The translations under genes and the position numbers were made by a program. Under the pieces are notes generated by a model. The model made no database searches, was not told the DNA's origin, and saw nothing but the letters and a program-made list of their open reading frames with translations. Below, piece by piece: positions 43,369-54,290 of a stretch of 64,000 nucleotides of DNA. The stretch lies in contig JALDNG010000884.1 of assembly GCA_024349245.1 (NCBI GenBank), positions 114,501 to 178,500 on the forward strand, written 5' to 3'. Source of the stretch: Neodontobutis hainanensis. Taxonomy: Eukaryota > Chordata > Actinopteri > Gobiiformes > Odontobutidae. Positions within the stretch are counted from its first letter, which is position 1. Each line of letters begins with the position of its first letter.

Positions 43369-44755
43369 ATGGACTCCGCAGATCCAGTGCGTGCCGCCCT
43401 GCAGGCACAGGGACAACGGATTCATCACCAGGAGGAACAGCTGATGTTGCTCCAACGTGAGATGAGGGCTTCAGCAGAGAGCCATGAGCGGGCTTATTCC
43501 CACCTGTCTACACAAATTGGATATGTCGTTGAACGGATGCAGAGGCAGGAGGCTGCGTCATTGTCAGCGGAGAGTGCGGTTACTGACCAGGTGCCAGCTG
43601 AAGCGACCCCGAGTACAGTCATTCGGGAGCCAGCACATATCCGGCTGTCTAGCCCGGAGAGATTCACGGGTGAGTCGGGGGATTGTCGTCCCTTCTTGTC
43701 CCAATGTAAGCTGCACTTTGAGTTTCAAGAGTCCTCTTTTCCATCAGATCGGGCTAAGAGCCTACATTATCTCATATTTGTCCGGCCGTGCGAGAGCATG
43801 GGCCACAGCTGAATGGGATAGAGAGTCAGCAGCTTGCAACTCGTTACCTTTGTTTTTAGAGACATTTACTCGAGTTTTTCAAACCATCACGCCGGGCCGT
43901 GAAGCAGCGAAGGCACTAGTAACGTTGAGACAGGAACGCCGTAGCGTCTTTGATTATGCTATTGAGTTTCGCACATTAGCAGCAGACAGTGGGTGGAATC
44001 AACTAGCTCTTGTGATTGCATTTTTCAATGGTCTGTCTGAAAGAGTCAAGGACTATCTGACCCCGCTTGATCTACCCACCGAACTCGACGCTCTAATTGC
44101 CTTGGCGTCTAGGATAGATAATAGACTTCGGGAGAGAGTGAGATTCCCCTCTCAATCTGACAGTTACCAGGGAAGGAGGGGGGCTTCTAGGGAGGAGGTT
44201 TTTTCGGTGCCCGCTAGTTCTGCTCCTGCCTCCCCCCTTCTAACTGAGGAACCCATGCAGATGGGTCGGACCAGGCTCTCTTCTGCTGAGAGGAATCGAC
44301 GCATGAGGGAGGGGCGTTGCATCTACTGTGGTCAGCTGGGCCATTTCCTCTCCACGTGTCCAGTGAGACAAGGAGGTAGATCACCTAGAACCTCCATTCT
44401 GGTAAGCCCGGCTATTATGAAGACTGATATCAGACGACAACTCTCCAAGATCCGGTTAACTAACACTTCTCACTCTCGCAGCCTTCCAGCACTTATTGAT
44501 TCGGGAGCTGATGCCAACTTTATGGACAGCGATCTTGCTGCTGAGTTGGGACTATCCATAATTCCTTTGGACTCGCCAAGGGAGGCTACCGCTCTTGATG
44601 GCCGGCTTCTATGCACTGTTACTCACCACACTAGCCCTGTAGTTCTGTCTTTTCCGGATCATCATTCCGAGAGACTCAGTTTTTTCCTGTTCCACTCATC
44701 TATGCACCCTGTGATCTTGGGCTACCCTGGCTCATTCTACATAACCCGCACATAG
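43369..44755 (+). pseudogene. gag-protease of the young gypsy element, one frameshift
   Basis: Starts at ATG 43369 (MDSADPVRAALQAQGQRIHH), 20 bp after the LTR. A coiled-coil-like N-terminal region leads to RLSSPERFTGESGDC; the frame shifts near 43770 (from SLHYLI to SYLSGRARAWATAEWD) and continues to 44755. The zinc knuckle CIYCGQLGHFLSTC (CCHC) is at about 44318, and the aspartic protease motif LIDSGADANFMD at about 44491. Gag packages RNA in the particle and the protease matures it. The end is also frame-shifted relative to pol. Confidence 0.92.
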
Positions 44756-44880
44756 ACTGGTCATCGGGAGTTATATTATCGTGGGGAGATCAGTGCAGAT
44801 CCCGGTGTTTCCAGTCCTCCTCTTCCGTTCCTGATGCGGGTGGAGAGACTCTCTCATCAGAGGAGACCCCTTGCGCAGAT

Positions 44881-46373
44881 TTGGCTACAGTTCCCGAGGT
44901 CTACTGGGAACTACGAGAGGTGTTCAATAAGGTAAAGGCAACCACCCTTCCACCACATCGGCCGTATGACTGTGCCATCGAACTCCTCCCTGGAGCTTTT
45001 CCACCTAAGGGACGTTTGTACTCCCTATCCAACCGGAAGCGGGCGGTCATGGATGAATATATAGATTCTTCACTCAAGACTGGTATTATCCGTCCTTCCT
45101 CCTCCCCCGCCGGTGCTGGATTCTTCTTTGTTGATAAGAAGGACAAGACACTTCGTCCTTGCATCGATTACCGAGGATTGAATGACATCACAGTGAAGAA
45201 CAGGTACCCCCTTCCATTAATCGCTTCTTGCTTTGAACTGTTACAGGGGGCTAAAGTTTTTACGAAGTTGGACTTAAGAAATGCGTATCACTTGGTCAGA
45301 ATCAGAGAGGGTGACGAGTGGAAGACTGCTTTCAACACCCCTAGTGGCCATTACGAGTACTTAGTAATGCCATTTGGGTTGACTAATGCGCCTGCGGTTT
45401 TTCAGGCTCTGGTTAATGATGTACTAAGAGAAATGCTGAACAAATTTGTCTTTGTGTACCTTGATGACATTCTCATTTTTTCCCCTGATATAGAGACTCA
45501 CATTGTTCACGTCAAGCAGGTGCTTGGCAAACTTCTGGAGAATCAGCTGTATGTTAAGGCTGAGAAGTGTGAATTTCATGTACCCTCAGTGTCATTCTTA
45601 GGTATGGTAATCGCTGAGGGGGTGCTGAAGATGGACCCGGGCAAGATTCAAGCCGTGGCTGAGTGGCCTACCCCCTCTTGTCGTAAGGACGTTCAGCGCT
45701 TCCTAGGATTTGCCAATTTCTACCGCAAGTTCATCAAAAATTTCAGTTCTATTGCAGCTCCGTTGCATGCTCTCACCTCTTCCAAGGTCCAGTTTTCCTG
45801 GTCTCCTAGGGCTCAGGCTGCCTTCCAGTGGTTGAAGGACTGTTTTACATCCGCTCCTATACTCGCTCTCCCAGACACCAACCGCCAGTTCATGGTAGAA
45901 GTGGATGCTTCGGATTCGGGAGTGGGGGCAATTCTGTCACAGAGGTCAGTCGATGATGATAAGATACATCCTTGTGCATTCTTGTCCAAAAAGCTTTCTC
46001 CAGCAGAACAGAATTATGATGTCGGAGATAGAGAGTTGCTGGCAATTAAAGTAGCTCTGGAGGAGTGGAGACATCTCCTGGAGGGTACGCGCAACCTTTT
46101 CTAGTTTGGACTGATCACAAGAATCTTGAATACCTTAAGGCAGCCAAGAGATTGAATCCCCGACAGGCCCGATGGGCTCTATTCTTTTCCAGATTTAATT
46201 TTGCCGTATCATATCGCCCAGGCTCCAAGAATATCAAGGCTGACTCTCTCTCCAGACTGTTTCTCCCTGACAGAGACCCTAAAGAGGCTTCCTCCATCCT
46301 GCCAGGCTCCTGTTTCGTGGGGCCATTACCTGGAGCATCGAGAGAAGGGTCAGGAGGCTCTTCGAGACATTGA
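44881..46373 (+). pseudogene. RT/RNase H of the young gypsy element
   Basis: A single frame from 44881 to 46104 encodes RT: LRPCIDYRGLNDITVKNRYP, FTKLDLRNAYHLVRIREGDE, MPFGLTNAPAVFQALVNDVL and FVFVYLDDILIFS (YLDD catalytic box intact). It continues with RNase H: FMVEVDASDSGVGAILSQR and GDRELLAIKVALEEWRHLLE. A shift near 46085 moves the end (FLVWTDHKNLEYLKAAKRLN, KADSLSR) to another frame. All catalytic residues are preserved. Confidence 0.95.
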
Positions 46374-46455
46374 GACGCCACCGGGGGTTCCACCTAATCG
46401 CCTGTTTGTACCACCAGCACTATGAGGACAGGTAATATCTTGGGCTCATTCGCGG

Positions 46456-47181
46456 ATGTCCTGTCATCCTGGAGGGCGCAGGACACTGTTTAGAGCTCAA
46501 GAGAGGTTCTGGTGGCCAAACATGAAGAGGGAGGTTACTGAATATGTGGCAGCCTGTGATATTTGCTCCCGCAATAAGACCTCCAATTCGCCCATCTCTG
46601 GTCTGCTGCATCCATTGCCTGTACCCCATCGTCCTTGGTCGGACATCTCAGTGGATTTTGTTACTGGGTTACCTGTTTCGGAGGGTAACAATACTGTGCT
46701 TACTGTGGTAGATAGGTTCTCCAAGATGGTGCGGTTCATCCCTTTGCCCAAACTGCCTTCTGCTAAGGAGACTGCAGAGGTTTTATTAAGTCATGTATGC
46801 AGAATTTTTGGTTTCCCCAAGAACGTGCTGTCTGACCGTGGGCCGCAGTTTGTAGCAGGTTTCTGGAGGGCTTTCTGCAGCCTTGTGGGAGCAACTGTCA
46901 GTCTGACTTCAGGCCATCATCCTCAGACCAATGGTCAGACTGAACGGGTCAATCAGGATTTGGAGGTGGGATTAAGATGTCTGACCTCGAGGAACCCCAC
47001 ATCTTGGAGTAAGGTACTGGGATGGTTGGAATACGCACATAACACTTTGCCGAATGCATCTACTGGCCTGTCACCATTTCAGTGTGTTTTTGGATATCAG
47101 CCACCCTTGTTTCCTGCTTTAGAGCAAGAGGTCAGTGTTCCATCTGCTCTGGCCTTAGTTCGCCGTTGCCGCCGCACATGA
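46456..47181 (+). pseudogene. Integrase of the young gypsy element
   Basis: Encodes YVAACDICSRNKTSN (end of the zinc-binding HHCC domain), SDISVDFVTGLPVSEGNNTV (Asp 1), NVLSDRGPQFVAGFW (Asp 2), and HHPQTNGQTERVNQDLEVGL (Glu): a complete D,D,E core. It then reads YAHNTLPNASTGLSPFQCVF and stops in frame at 47181; the C-terminal domain is displaced by a frameshift. The upstream part of the zinc domain is also out of frame. Confidence 0.95.
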
Positions 47182-47282
47182 AGTTAGGCTCGACAATCCC
47201 TTCTAAGGAGCTCCGACCTATACAAGACAGTTGCTGATCGTAGGAGGAGGGAAGCTCCAACTTACTGAGTGGGACAGAAGGT

Positions 47283-47715
47283 GTGGCTATCCACGAAGGA
47301 TATCCCATTGCAGTAGAGTCCCGTAAGTTAGCACCAAGATTCATTGGTCCTTTCCCTGTGTCCAAAGTCTTGAACTCTGTTGCGGTCAGACTAAAGCTCC
47401 CCGGGACTATGAAGGTCCACCCAACGTTCCATGTAAGCCGGATAAAGCCTGTAAGGGAGAGCTCTTTGGTCCCTGCCTCCAGACCCCACCACCCCGGATC
47501 ATTGATGGTGGGCCGGTGTATACGGTGCGGAAGTTGATGGCAGTTTGTCGCAGAGGAGAGGGTTCCAGTACCTTGTGGATTGGACAGGATACGGTCCCGA
47601 GGAGAGGTCCTGGGTACCGGCCAGGAACATTCTGGACCCAGACCTCATTCGGGACTTTCACCATCGCCACCCACAGGATCCTGGGCCGTCCGGTGACGGC
47701 TCGTAAGGGGGGGGG
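47283..47715 (+). pseudogene. Integrase C-terminus and chromodomain-like region, frameshifted
   Basis: LAPRFIGPFPVSKVLNSVAV, then VHPTFHVSRIKPV, is the GPY/F-type module. After another shift, a region reading VYTVRKLMAV and later WTGYG-like sequence in a further frame matches the chromodomain placed at the end of chromovirus integrases. Chromodomains direct insertion toward particular chromatin. At least two shifts are present. Confidence 0.8.
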
Positions 47716-47718
47716 TAC

Positions 47719-48125
47719 TGTCATGTCCTAGTGTTGTGTGTTTATCTGTTTATGTATTGTATTTCATTTCCTGTGTTTTATTGTGGAATCACTAAACCCT
47801 GTCTGTGTTTCAGATTGTCTTCCTGCCCTGGTGTCTTTCCCTCCACTGTGATTACCTGCTCCGCCCTAATGTGTTCCACCTGTGTCTCATTGTGTTCCCT
47901 TTATAGTCTGTGTGTTTTCCCCTGTCCTGTGCCAGATTGTCTTTTCCTTAGTGTGAGCTTTCCAGCGTTTCTTTGTATTGCATTCTAGTATTTTTGACCC
48001 TTGCATTGTCTTGTGATTACGTCTCTCGGATTTTGGACTTGTACCTTTGCCTCGGAAAATAAAGAACGTCAAAGCTCTGCCTTTCATGGGATCTGCTTTG
48101 TGAGTCCTTTTGCCTGGTCCTGACA
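47719..48125 (+). repeat. 3' LTR of the young gypsy element
   Basis: 407 bp; differs from the 5' LTR at about three sites near its end (aacgtcaaag versus aacgccaaag; tttcatggg versus ttcgtggg). Preceded by a G-rich polypurine tract. Confidence 0.95.
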
Positions 48126-48785
48126 TGTGTTAGCCGACCGAGGGCCGCAGTTTGTGGCACAGTTTTGGAAGGCTTTCTGCAAGTTAGTGGGTGCAACGGT
48201 CAGTTTGTCTTCAGGCCATCATCCCCAGACTAATGGCAAACCGAACGGGTCAACCAGGATCTGGAAGTCAGGCTACACTGTTTGACTTAGCAGAACCCCA
48301 CGTCCTAGAGTAAGGATGCTGGGATGGCTTGAATATGCACATAACACTCTGCCTAATGCTTCTACTGGTTTGACACCATTCCAGTGTGTTTTCGGGTACC
48401 AGCTACCCTTGTTTCCTGCTTTAGAGCAAGAAGTCAGCGTCCCAACTGCCCTGGCCTTAGTTAGCTGTTGCCAACATACTGGGCTGGACAGACAGTTTTG
48501 CTGTCCACAAGGGAGCTTCCATTACAGGTAGAGACCCGTAAGTTAGTGCCACGATTCATTGGTCATTTCCCTGTGTCTAAAGTCATTAATCCAGTTGTTG
48601 TCAGGACTATGAGGGTCCACCTGTCTTTTCACATGAACCGGATAAAGCTAGTAAGGGAGAGCTGATTGTGTCTTTCCCTCCACTGTGACTGTGGACTTTC
48701 TGCTTTTGCCTTGGAAATGAACCATTGTGAAACATATGCCTTTTGTGGGATCTGCATTGAGAGTCTTTTTCCAGTGCCTGACAAC
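48126..48785 (+). pseudogene. Older sushi-type gypsy, integrase 3' part and LTR remnant
   Basis: Begins with the target duplication tgtgt and continues DRGPQFVAQFWKAFCKLVGA, then SGHHPQTNG, YAHNTLPNASTGLTPFQCVF and a worn C-terminus. From about 48666 there is a shortened LTR-like block (tgtctttccctccactgtga ... gggatctgc). Frameshifts and deletions are frequent. Confidence 0.88.
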
Positions 48786-49095
48786 AGGAACAACACACAG
48801 ACAAGTCAAATACAATGGCCCCAATAATACTGACTTATATTGTTAGAATGTTAGCAATATTCAACCTTTATTTCAGACGCATAGTTGGTCCAAAACAAAC
48901 AAAAAAAAAACATTATAAAGTTAAAATACTGTTAAAATACTGCTAGTTGGGGACTCGTAACGAGCAAGACGTGCCTGGTGGCCGCTCTCCGAGATTGATG
49001 GAAAATACCCACTAAAACTCAATGATATTTTATTCATCAAGATAGTAAGTATAGGATATTAGTGGGGCTCAAAACATTAGGCCAAAAAACAAAAA

Positions 49096-50152
49096 ATGCC
49101 TAAAGGAAACAAATTAACACCCGTGATAAAACCTAGCAATGCAGCCGAGCTAACAAACACGAGCTCGAGCGGAACTAGCAAAACATCGAGTGCTATATTG
49201 GAAGCAATAGAAAAAATATGAACTGAAGGAGGACAATGACAAACTGAGAAAGGACATCAACACCCTACGCCAGGAGATGGGTAATAAACTCGACAACATG
49301 ATGGAGGAAATGAGAGGCCTGACTGAAAGAATGTAGGAAGCCGAGAACCGCATGGGACGTGTTGAGGACATGACTCCGAACTTGACAAGCGCTGATTGAA
49401 AACATTAAGCAAGGCAGTTTTATTTATATAGCACAATTCATACACTGGGTAACTCAAAGTTAGCGAGTAAGCGACAGAGGAGTATCAAAAACAAACTGAC
49501 CGACCTCGAGTCCAGATCACGAAGGAACAACATTCGGATTTTTGGAGTAGGGGAAGGAGAGGAAGGGAGGCCGGTGACACAATTCGTGGCTGATTTCCTC
49601 AAACGCAAGTTACCTTTACCAGCGGACTTGTATCTTAAAATTCAGTGAGCCCACCAAGTCTTTGCAACCAAGCCTCGACCAAATAACAACCCGAGACAAA
49701 TTATAGTAAATTTCCAAGAATACACCACTAAAGAGCTAATTCTCAAAGAAGCGTGGAAAAAAGGGCGCATTCAGTCAAACGGGAGAAACATTTATTTTGA
49801 CCACGACTATGCAACTGAGGTAGTCCTAAAACGCATGGCATATCTAGAGATTAAGAAGGTGCTGAAGGAAAATGGTGTACGTTTCCAAACACCCTACACA
49901 AGCATACAAATTCATTGGGAGAGCGGTGTGGCAATATACAGCAGCGCACACGAAGCTGGGATGGAGCTGCGGAAGCGGGGCATGGAAGTGGAGGTGCCGA
50001 CAGCGGCTTCGGAGGAAGTCGCCATAGAGACTAAACTACAGAAAACCCTGGGATGGCAGCGGGAGGTACGTCCCCGACGAGAGCACAGAGTCCCCACTGC
50101 GCAGAGGGCAAAAGAGAAGCTGCTGGAGTTTCAGAGAAACGGGAAAAAATGA
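49096..50152 (+). pseudogene. L1 ORF1 pseudogene
   Basis: The N-terminal part is broken. The central region encodes FGVGEGEEGRPVTQFVADFL-like sequence, and the C-terminus (49835-50152) encodes MAYLEIKKVLKENGVRFQTP and MELRKRGMEVEVPTAASEEV. This matches the RRM plus C-terminal domain layout of L1 ORF1p RNA chaperones (Transposase_22 family). A 50-bp LINE/SINE tail is inserted at 49409-49460. Confidence 0.8.
49409..49462 (-). repeat. Short LINE/SINE tail inserted in L1 ORF1
   Basis: aaggcagttttatttatata and gcacaattcatacactgggt form the reverse complement of the tail at 18120-18180. It interrupts ORF1. Confidence 0.75.
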
Positions 50153-50439
50153 TTGACAATTAGCGTTCACACCACTGATACAAGAAGTCCTCTGTAATTC
50201 AAAGGACTGGAGGAGAAACACCAGAAGAGGTGTTTAGGACGTTGGACACTTAGGATGGAAGCAGTTTCCAAACCTTTCATAGGGCCCTCCCCTCAAGGGG
50301 GACACTACCCTAGGCCTACCAATGGGGCCCAGTTGGGAGAGACGTTTTTGACACTGAGTTGGAGTCAAAGGTATTCCCTGTATCATTGTTCCTGTTTATT
50401 TTTTCTTTCAAATTATTTTGTTCTTGTTATTTGTTTGTG

Positions 50440-52670
50440 TTCACATGTGGGGTCTACAGCAACGATATTCTCAGGACATGAGTGGGACATGTAAACTGAA
50501 AATTGAGACAATAAATGTAAACGGTCTGGGCAACCTGAATAAGAGGAGTAGGGTGATAACAAAATTGAAAAGGGATAAAATACAAGTGATAATCATACAA
50601 AAAACTCATATGTCAAATGAAGAACATGAGAAATTTAAAAAAACTCGGTTACATAAATTCCTTTTATAATTCACACAAAAATAGCAGAAGGAGAGGAGTT
50701 ATTCCTATAATTTCAAACACAGTCAACTTTGAAATGATAGAGGAATGCTCCAATAAATATGGAAGATATGTGATTGTTAAAGGGAGGATTGATAATACTG
50801 TTGTCACATTAGTTAATGTGTACGCACCTGAGGAAGACAAAACATTCTTTAACTTATTGTTTGACAAAATTACAACAATGAGTGAGGGAATTCTGATATG
50901 CGGAGGTGATTGGAATACAACTTTGAATTGTATCATGCTAATGATACAACAAGCGCTAAAAGATATAAAAACACTAAATCCAAGAACCTAATAAAAGTCG
51001 CAGGTCTTTGTGATGTCTGGCGAGATCTGCATCCATCAAAGAAAGACTATACGCATCACTCAGCTGCTCATAACGTACATTCTAGAATTGATTACTTTCT
51101 CATGAACACTATGGATAGACATCGGGTATTAGACTGTGAAATGGGTATAGCAGATATATCAGACAATGTATATACAAGATGTATAACAATGCTATACATC
51201 TTGATAGCCCAAACAAAACAACGTTATGGAAAATGAATGTTAATATCAGTTCATCACTGCTTTGACAGTGAGGAACACAGTGCTTTGAGGAAATCTGATA
51301 TCCAGACTAGCTCACATAAAAAAAGAAAAACTAAAGCAGGCGGAATTAGAACAAAACTTAAGAAAACTAGAAAAACAACAGCATACAGATAGAAGTGAGA
51401 AATTATCTGGAACTATAAAGGGAATTAAAAACAACTATCTGACCTGGCGACGAGGAGATTGGAAAGAAACTGAGATTTACAAAACAATTTTTTTACGAAT
51501 CAGGCTCCAAAGCTACTAGAATATTAGCAAAACGATTAAGAGCACAGCAAATAAGGAACTCATTTAACAAAATCAGAGACCCAGAAAATAAAGACATAAA
51601 ATTTGAACCTGAGGAAATCAAAATATTTTTTATAATTATTATAAATCCCTGTATAATCACTCAGAACATTTAGACAGAAAAGACATTGAGGATTACTTAG
51701 TTGAATTAGACCTCCCATCCATAGGAACAACAGATCATTAAACACTCCCATTACAAAAAGAACAAGATAAGGCTATCAGTAGGTTGAAAAACAATAAAAG
51801 CCCAGGGAACAACGGCTATTCTAACGAATGGTACAAAGTTCAAGGCAGGGATGCTGTCTGAGCCCCTCCCTATTTGCCTTGTTTATAGAGCCTTTGGCTC
51901 AGTGTATAAGACAAAGTAAAGAACTTGAAGGAGTCACAGTCGCTAAGGAGGAACATAAGATAGGTCTCTTTGCGGATGATATCATCATATACCTATAGAA
52001 ATCCGGATCATACGTTTCCTAAACTATTAATGCTACTAAAAGACTTTGGAGGAAAATCTGGATATAGGTTAAACACTTCAAAGACTCAAATCCTCTGTAT
52101 AAAATACAGACCAGCGGATACTATTAGACGGGCAAACAAATTAAAATGGGATTCAGGAAAAATAAAATATCTAGGGGTCTACCTGACTAGAGAACTAAAA
52201 ACACTATACGAGGCTAATTATAGTAAGATTAATGAAGCTATACAAAAAGACCTGACAAAATGGACAACACTTGTAATAGATCTAAGCTCAAGGATAGAGG
52301 TGATAAAAATTAATGTATTGCCCAGATTATTGTACTTGTTCATTTCACTGCCAATTTGTATACCAAAGACTCAATTTGATAAATGGAATAAACAAGTGAG
52401 TAGATTTATATGGAAGGGGCAAGACCAAGGGTTAAGCTCAAAACTCTACAACTAGTGAAAAAAATAGGAGGACTTGGTCTTCCAAATTTTAGAGAATATT
52501 TTTTAGCTGCCCAGTTAAGATATATACTCTATTGGTGTTCATCAGACTATAACTCTAAATGGAAACACATTGAACTTAACTACGGAATATGCCAACCACA
52601 AACACCAGAAATAAAAAAAACTAGCACTGTGAATACAACCCACATACAGCAATATCAAGACCACTAATGC
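50440..52670 (+). pseudogene. L1 ORF2 pseudogene (endonuclease-RT)
   Basis: Endonuclease blocks are in two frames (50418-50669, 50617-50991). The RT fingers and part of the palm are deleted; FADDIIIY remains next to a stop, and the region 51970-52455 is open (SGYRLNTSKTQILCIKYRPA). The segment around 51780 (NNKSPGNNGYSNEWYK) is the RT entry block. It is inactive. Confidence 0.82.
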
Positions 52671-53209
52671 CTTATTACTGTCCATCAACATAACCGTGTA
52701 TGATCACTCACCCAAACGTTGCAATGATGTCCATTTTCATTTTTGTCTTTTATTGAAGAAATGCCCAGAACCACTCTCTTGGGGCTGAGCTGAAGTTCTT
52801 TCATCGTTCTGTCAGATCCAAATATTGTCCCGGTTCATTATTCTTGCTGAACGGGCTCATGTGCGCCGTTATTGACAAGGCTTAGCGTCCTGGGCACTCG
52901 GGATTTATCCAGCCCCATGGTGCGTGAGGATGGTCTCAAAAGGGTGACAAATATGCATCTGCCTGAATCATTAATCCTTCTGTGGTAGATTTAACAGAGC
53001 ACACTTAATGGGGAAAAACAAAGGGGAAAATAGCCTTGAATTGTTCAGAGAAAACAGGCACAAAATGTAAAAAATTGTAAATTAGCCCAATGCTTTTCTT
53101 TAGCAGTGCCTAACTACTTTTTGCCAACCAAGAACGTAGCAACGTCATCATAGAACGGACCGTGATGTCAAGTGAGAACAATCCATAGCATCACTTTATT
53201 CAACTTAAA
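52671..53209. other. No gene recognised
   Basis: Moderately GC-balanced intronic DNA (52720-52940) then AT-rich; no ORF or repeat that I can place. Confidence 0.3.
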
Positions 53210-53760
53210 GTTCAAAGTTCAAAGTTTCTTTATTATCCCTCTTGGAGAAATTTATTTGCAGCGTCATGCTCCTTAAAAAACATACAACATAGAAATACAC
53301 AACAACAACTCAAGAGCAGGATCAACAATGGAAATCACTAAAAACCAAGATAAAAAAGTGCAAAATGGAATTAAAAACTTGAACAATTACAATGTGCAAA
53401 CAAGCAGTTATTATTGTGCAAATGATTACAAAGTGCTAGGTGCCATTTAAGTGCCTCACAGCTGTCGGTAAAAACTAACATGTTCAATCTTTTATTCCTA
53501 CAGCCCAGAGCTCTGTAGCGCACCCCAGAGGGCAGCAGCTCAAACTCCCTTCTGAGGGGATGGAACAAGAGTTCTGAAACACTGTCCAGTCTGTGCACTC
53601 GAAGCAGCCCTGCAGCTGTCCTCAGTCCACACCTTCACCTGTTTCCTAACAGGCTTTTCCTCCTCAGCACCGAGGTGTAGGCGGGCAGAAGGTGGACTGT
53701 GTTGTGGTCAGAGGAGCCCAGTGCAGGTCCTGCCTTCGAGATATAAGCCCCTTTAATGGA
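53210..53760 (-). mobile_element. Rex1/CR1-like LINE fragment
   Basis: On the minus strand: DHNTVHLLPAYTSVLRRKSL (end of endonuclease), then after a deletion RLDSVSELLFHPLRREFELL and PSGVRYRALGCRNKRLN (C-terminal part). The 3' end shows tttctccaagagggataata-type sequence at 53230-53250. It belongs to the same family as the + strand fragment at 24540. Confidence 0.72.
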
Positions 53761-54247
53761 GCCGTAGCACAGGTCCAGGGTTTTATTGTGACGTGTTGGA
53801 CAGTTGACATACTGATAAAAACTGTTCAGGGTTTTCTTTAAATTACAATGGTTAAAATCGCCGAGTATAAAATTGGGAGCAGCAGGTAAGATTGACTGAA
53901 GCTTTTTAACAGTTTTAAAAAGTCATAGTACTAGCCTAGTAGTGTCATCATACTAGGTTGTGTCAATTCAAGGACAGTCTAATTAATAAAAGACAGTCTA
54001 ATTAATAAAAACACGTTTGCTAAAAAAGAAAGGACATTCCTCCTGTCCATTATGTCAATTAAGAGAAGTCTTATCAGGCAGGCCTGTGTTCACAGGTGGG
54101 CCATGCAGCGCCCTCTTGCATCTAAACGTGGAATAAGCAGTCCAGTTCTCAGAGTCTACCATCCGTCTGTGTTGTCCCCCCATGACCCCCGGCAGTCCTC
54201 CCACCGGTCACTAAGCTGCAGGCACGAGCTTGGAACACACACAAAAC
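53761..54247. other. LINE-flanking and unclassified intronic DNA
   Basis: The first 150 bp (CC...gggttttattgtgacgtg) may continue the LINE endonuclease on minus. A small tandem duplication (gacagtctaattaataaaa, twice at 53973-54010) is present. Nothing else is recognised. Confidence 0.35.
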
Positions 54248-54290
54248 ATTTTTATATATTTTGTGCTAACCACACAAAATATATAAAAAT
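54248..54290. repeat. Perfect 18-bp hairpin with 7-nt loop
   Basis: Left arm ATTTTTATATATTTTGTG (54248-54265), loop CTAACCA, exact reverse complement at 54273-54290. Confidence 0.95.

Larger units (their letters stand above)
42944..48125 (+). mobile_element. Young Tf1/sushi-type Ty3/gypsy retrotransposon, full length but frame-broken
   Basis: Complete 5.18 kb structure: LTRs of 406 and 407 bp (42944-43349, 47719-48125) that differ at only about three positions by eye, beginning TGTCATG and ending TGACA. It has a 5-bp target duplication tgtgt (42939-42943 and 48126-48130), a primer site, gag, protease, RT/RNase H, integrase, a chromodomain-like C-terminus, and a G-rich polypurine tract at 47705-47715. 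The near-identity of the LTRs shows recent insertion. Several frameshifts in gag-pol make this copy non-autonomous, or reflect sequence errors. Confidence 0.95.
48955..52670 (+). mobile_element. Decayed L1-type LINE (ORF1 and ORF2)
   Basis: ORF1 starts about 49096 and its C-terminal half is open at 49835-50152. ORF2 starts near 50478, with an endonuclease domain (KIETINVNGLGN, VTLVNVYAPEED, GDWNTTLN), then RT pieces (FADDIIIY about 51970, KIKYLGVYLTRELK) and a C-terminal part (VKKIGGLGLPNFREYFLAAQ). Large deletions and stops interrupt RT. It ends near 52670 without a clear poly-A. This is fish L1 (Swimmer-like) by domain style. Confidence 0.88.
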
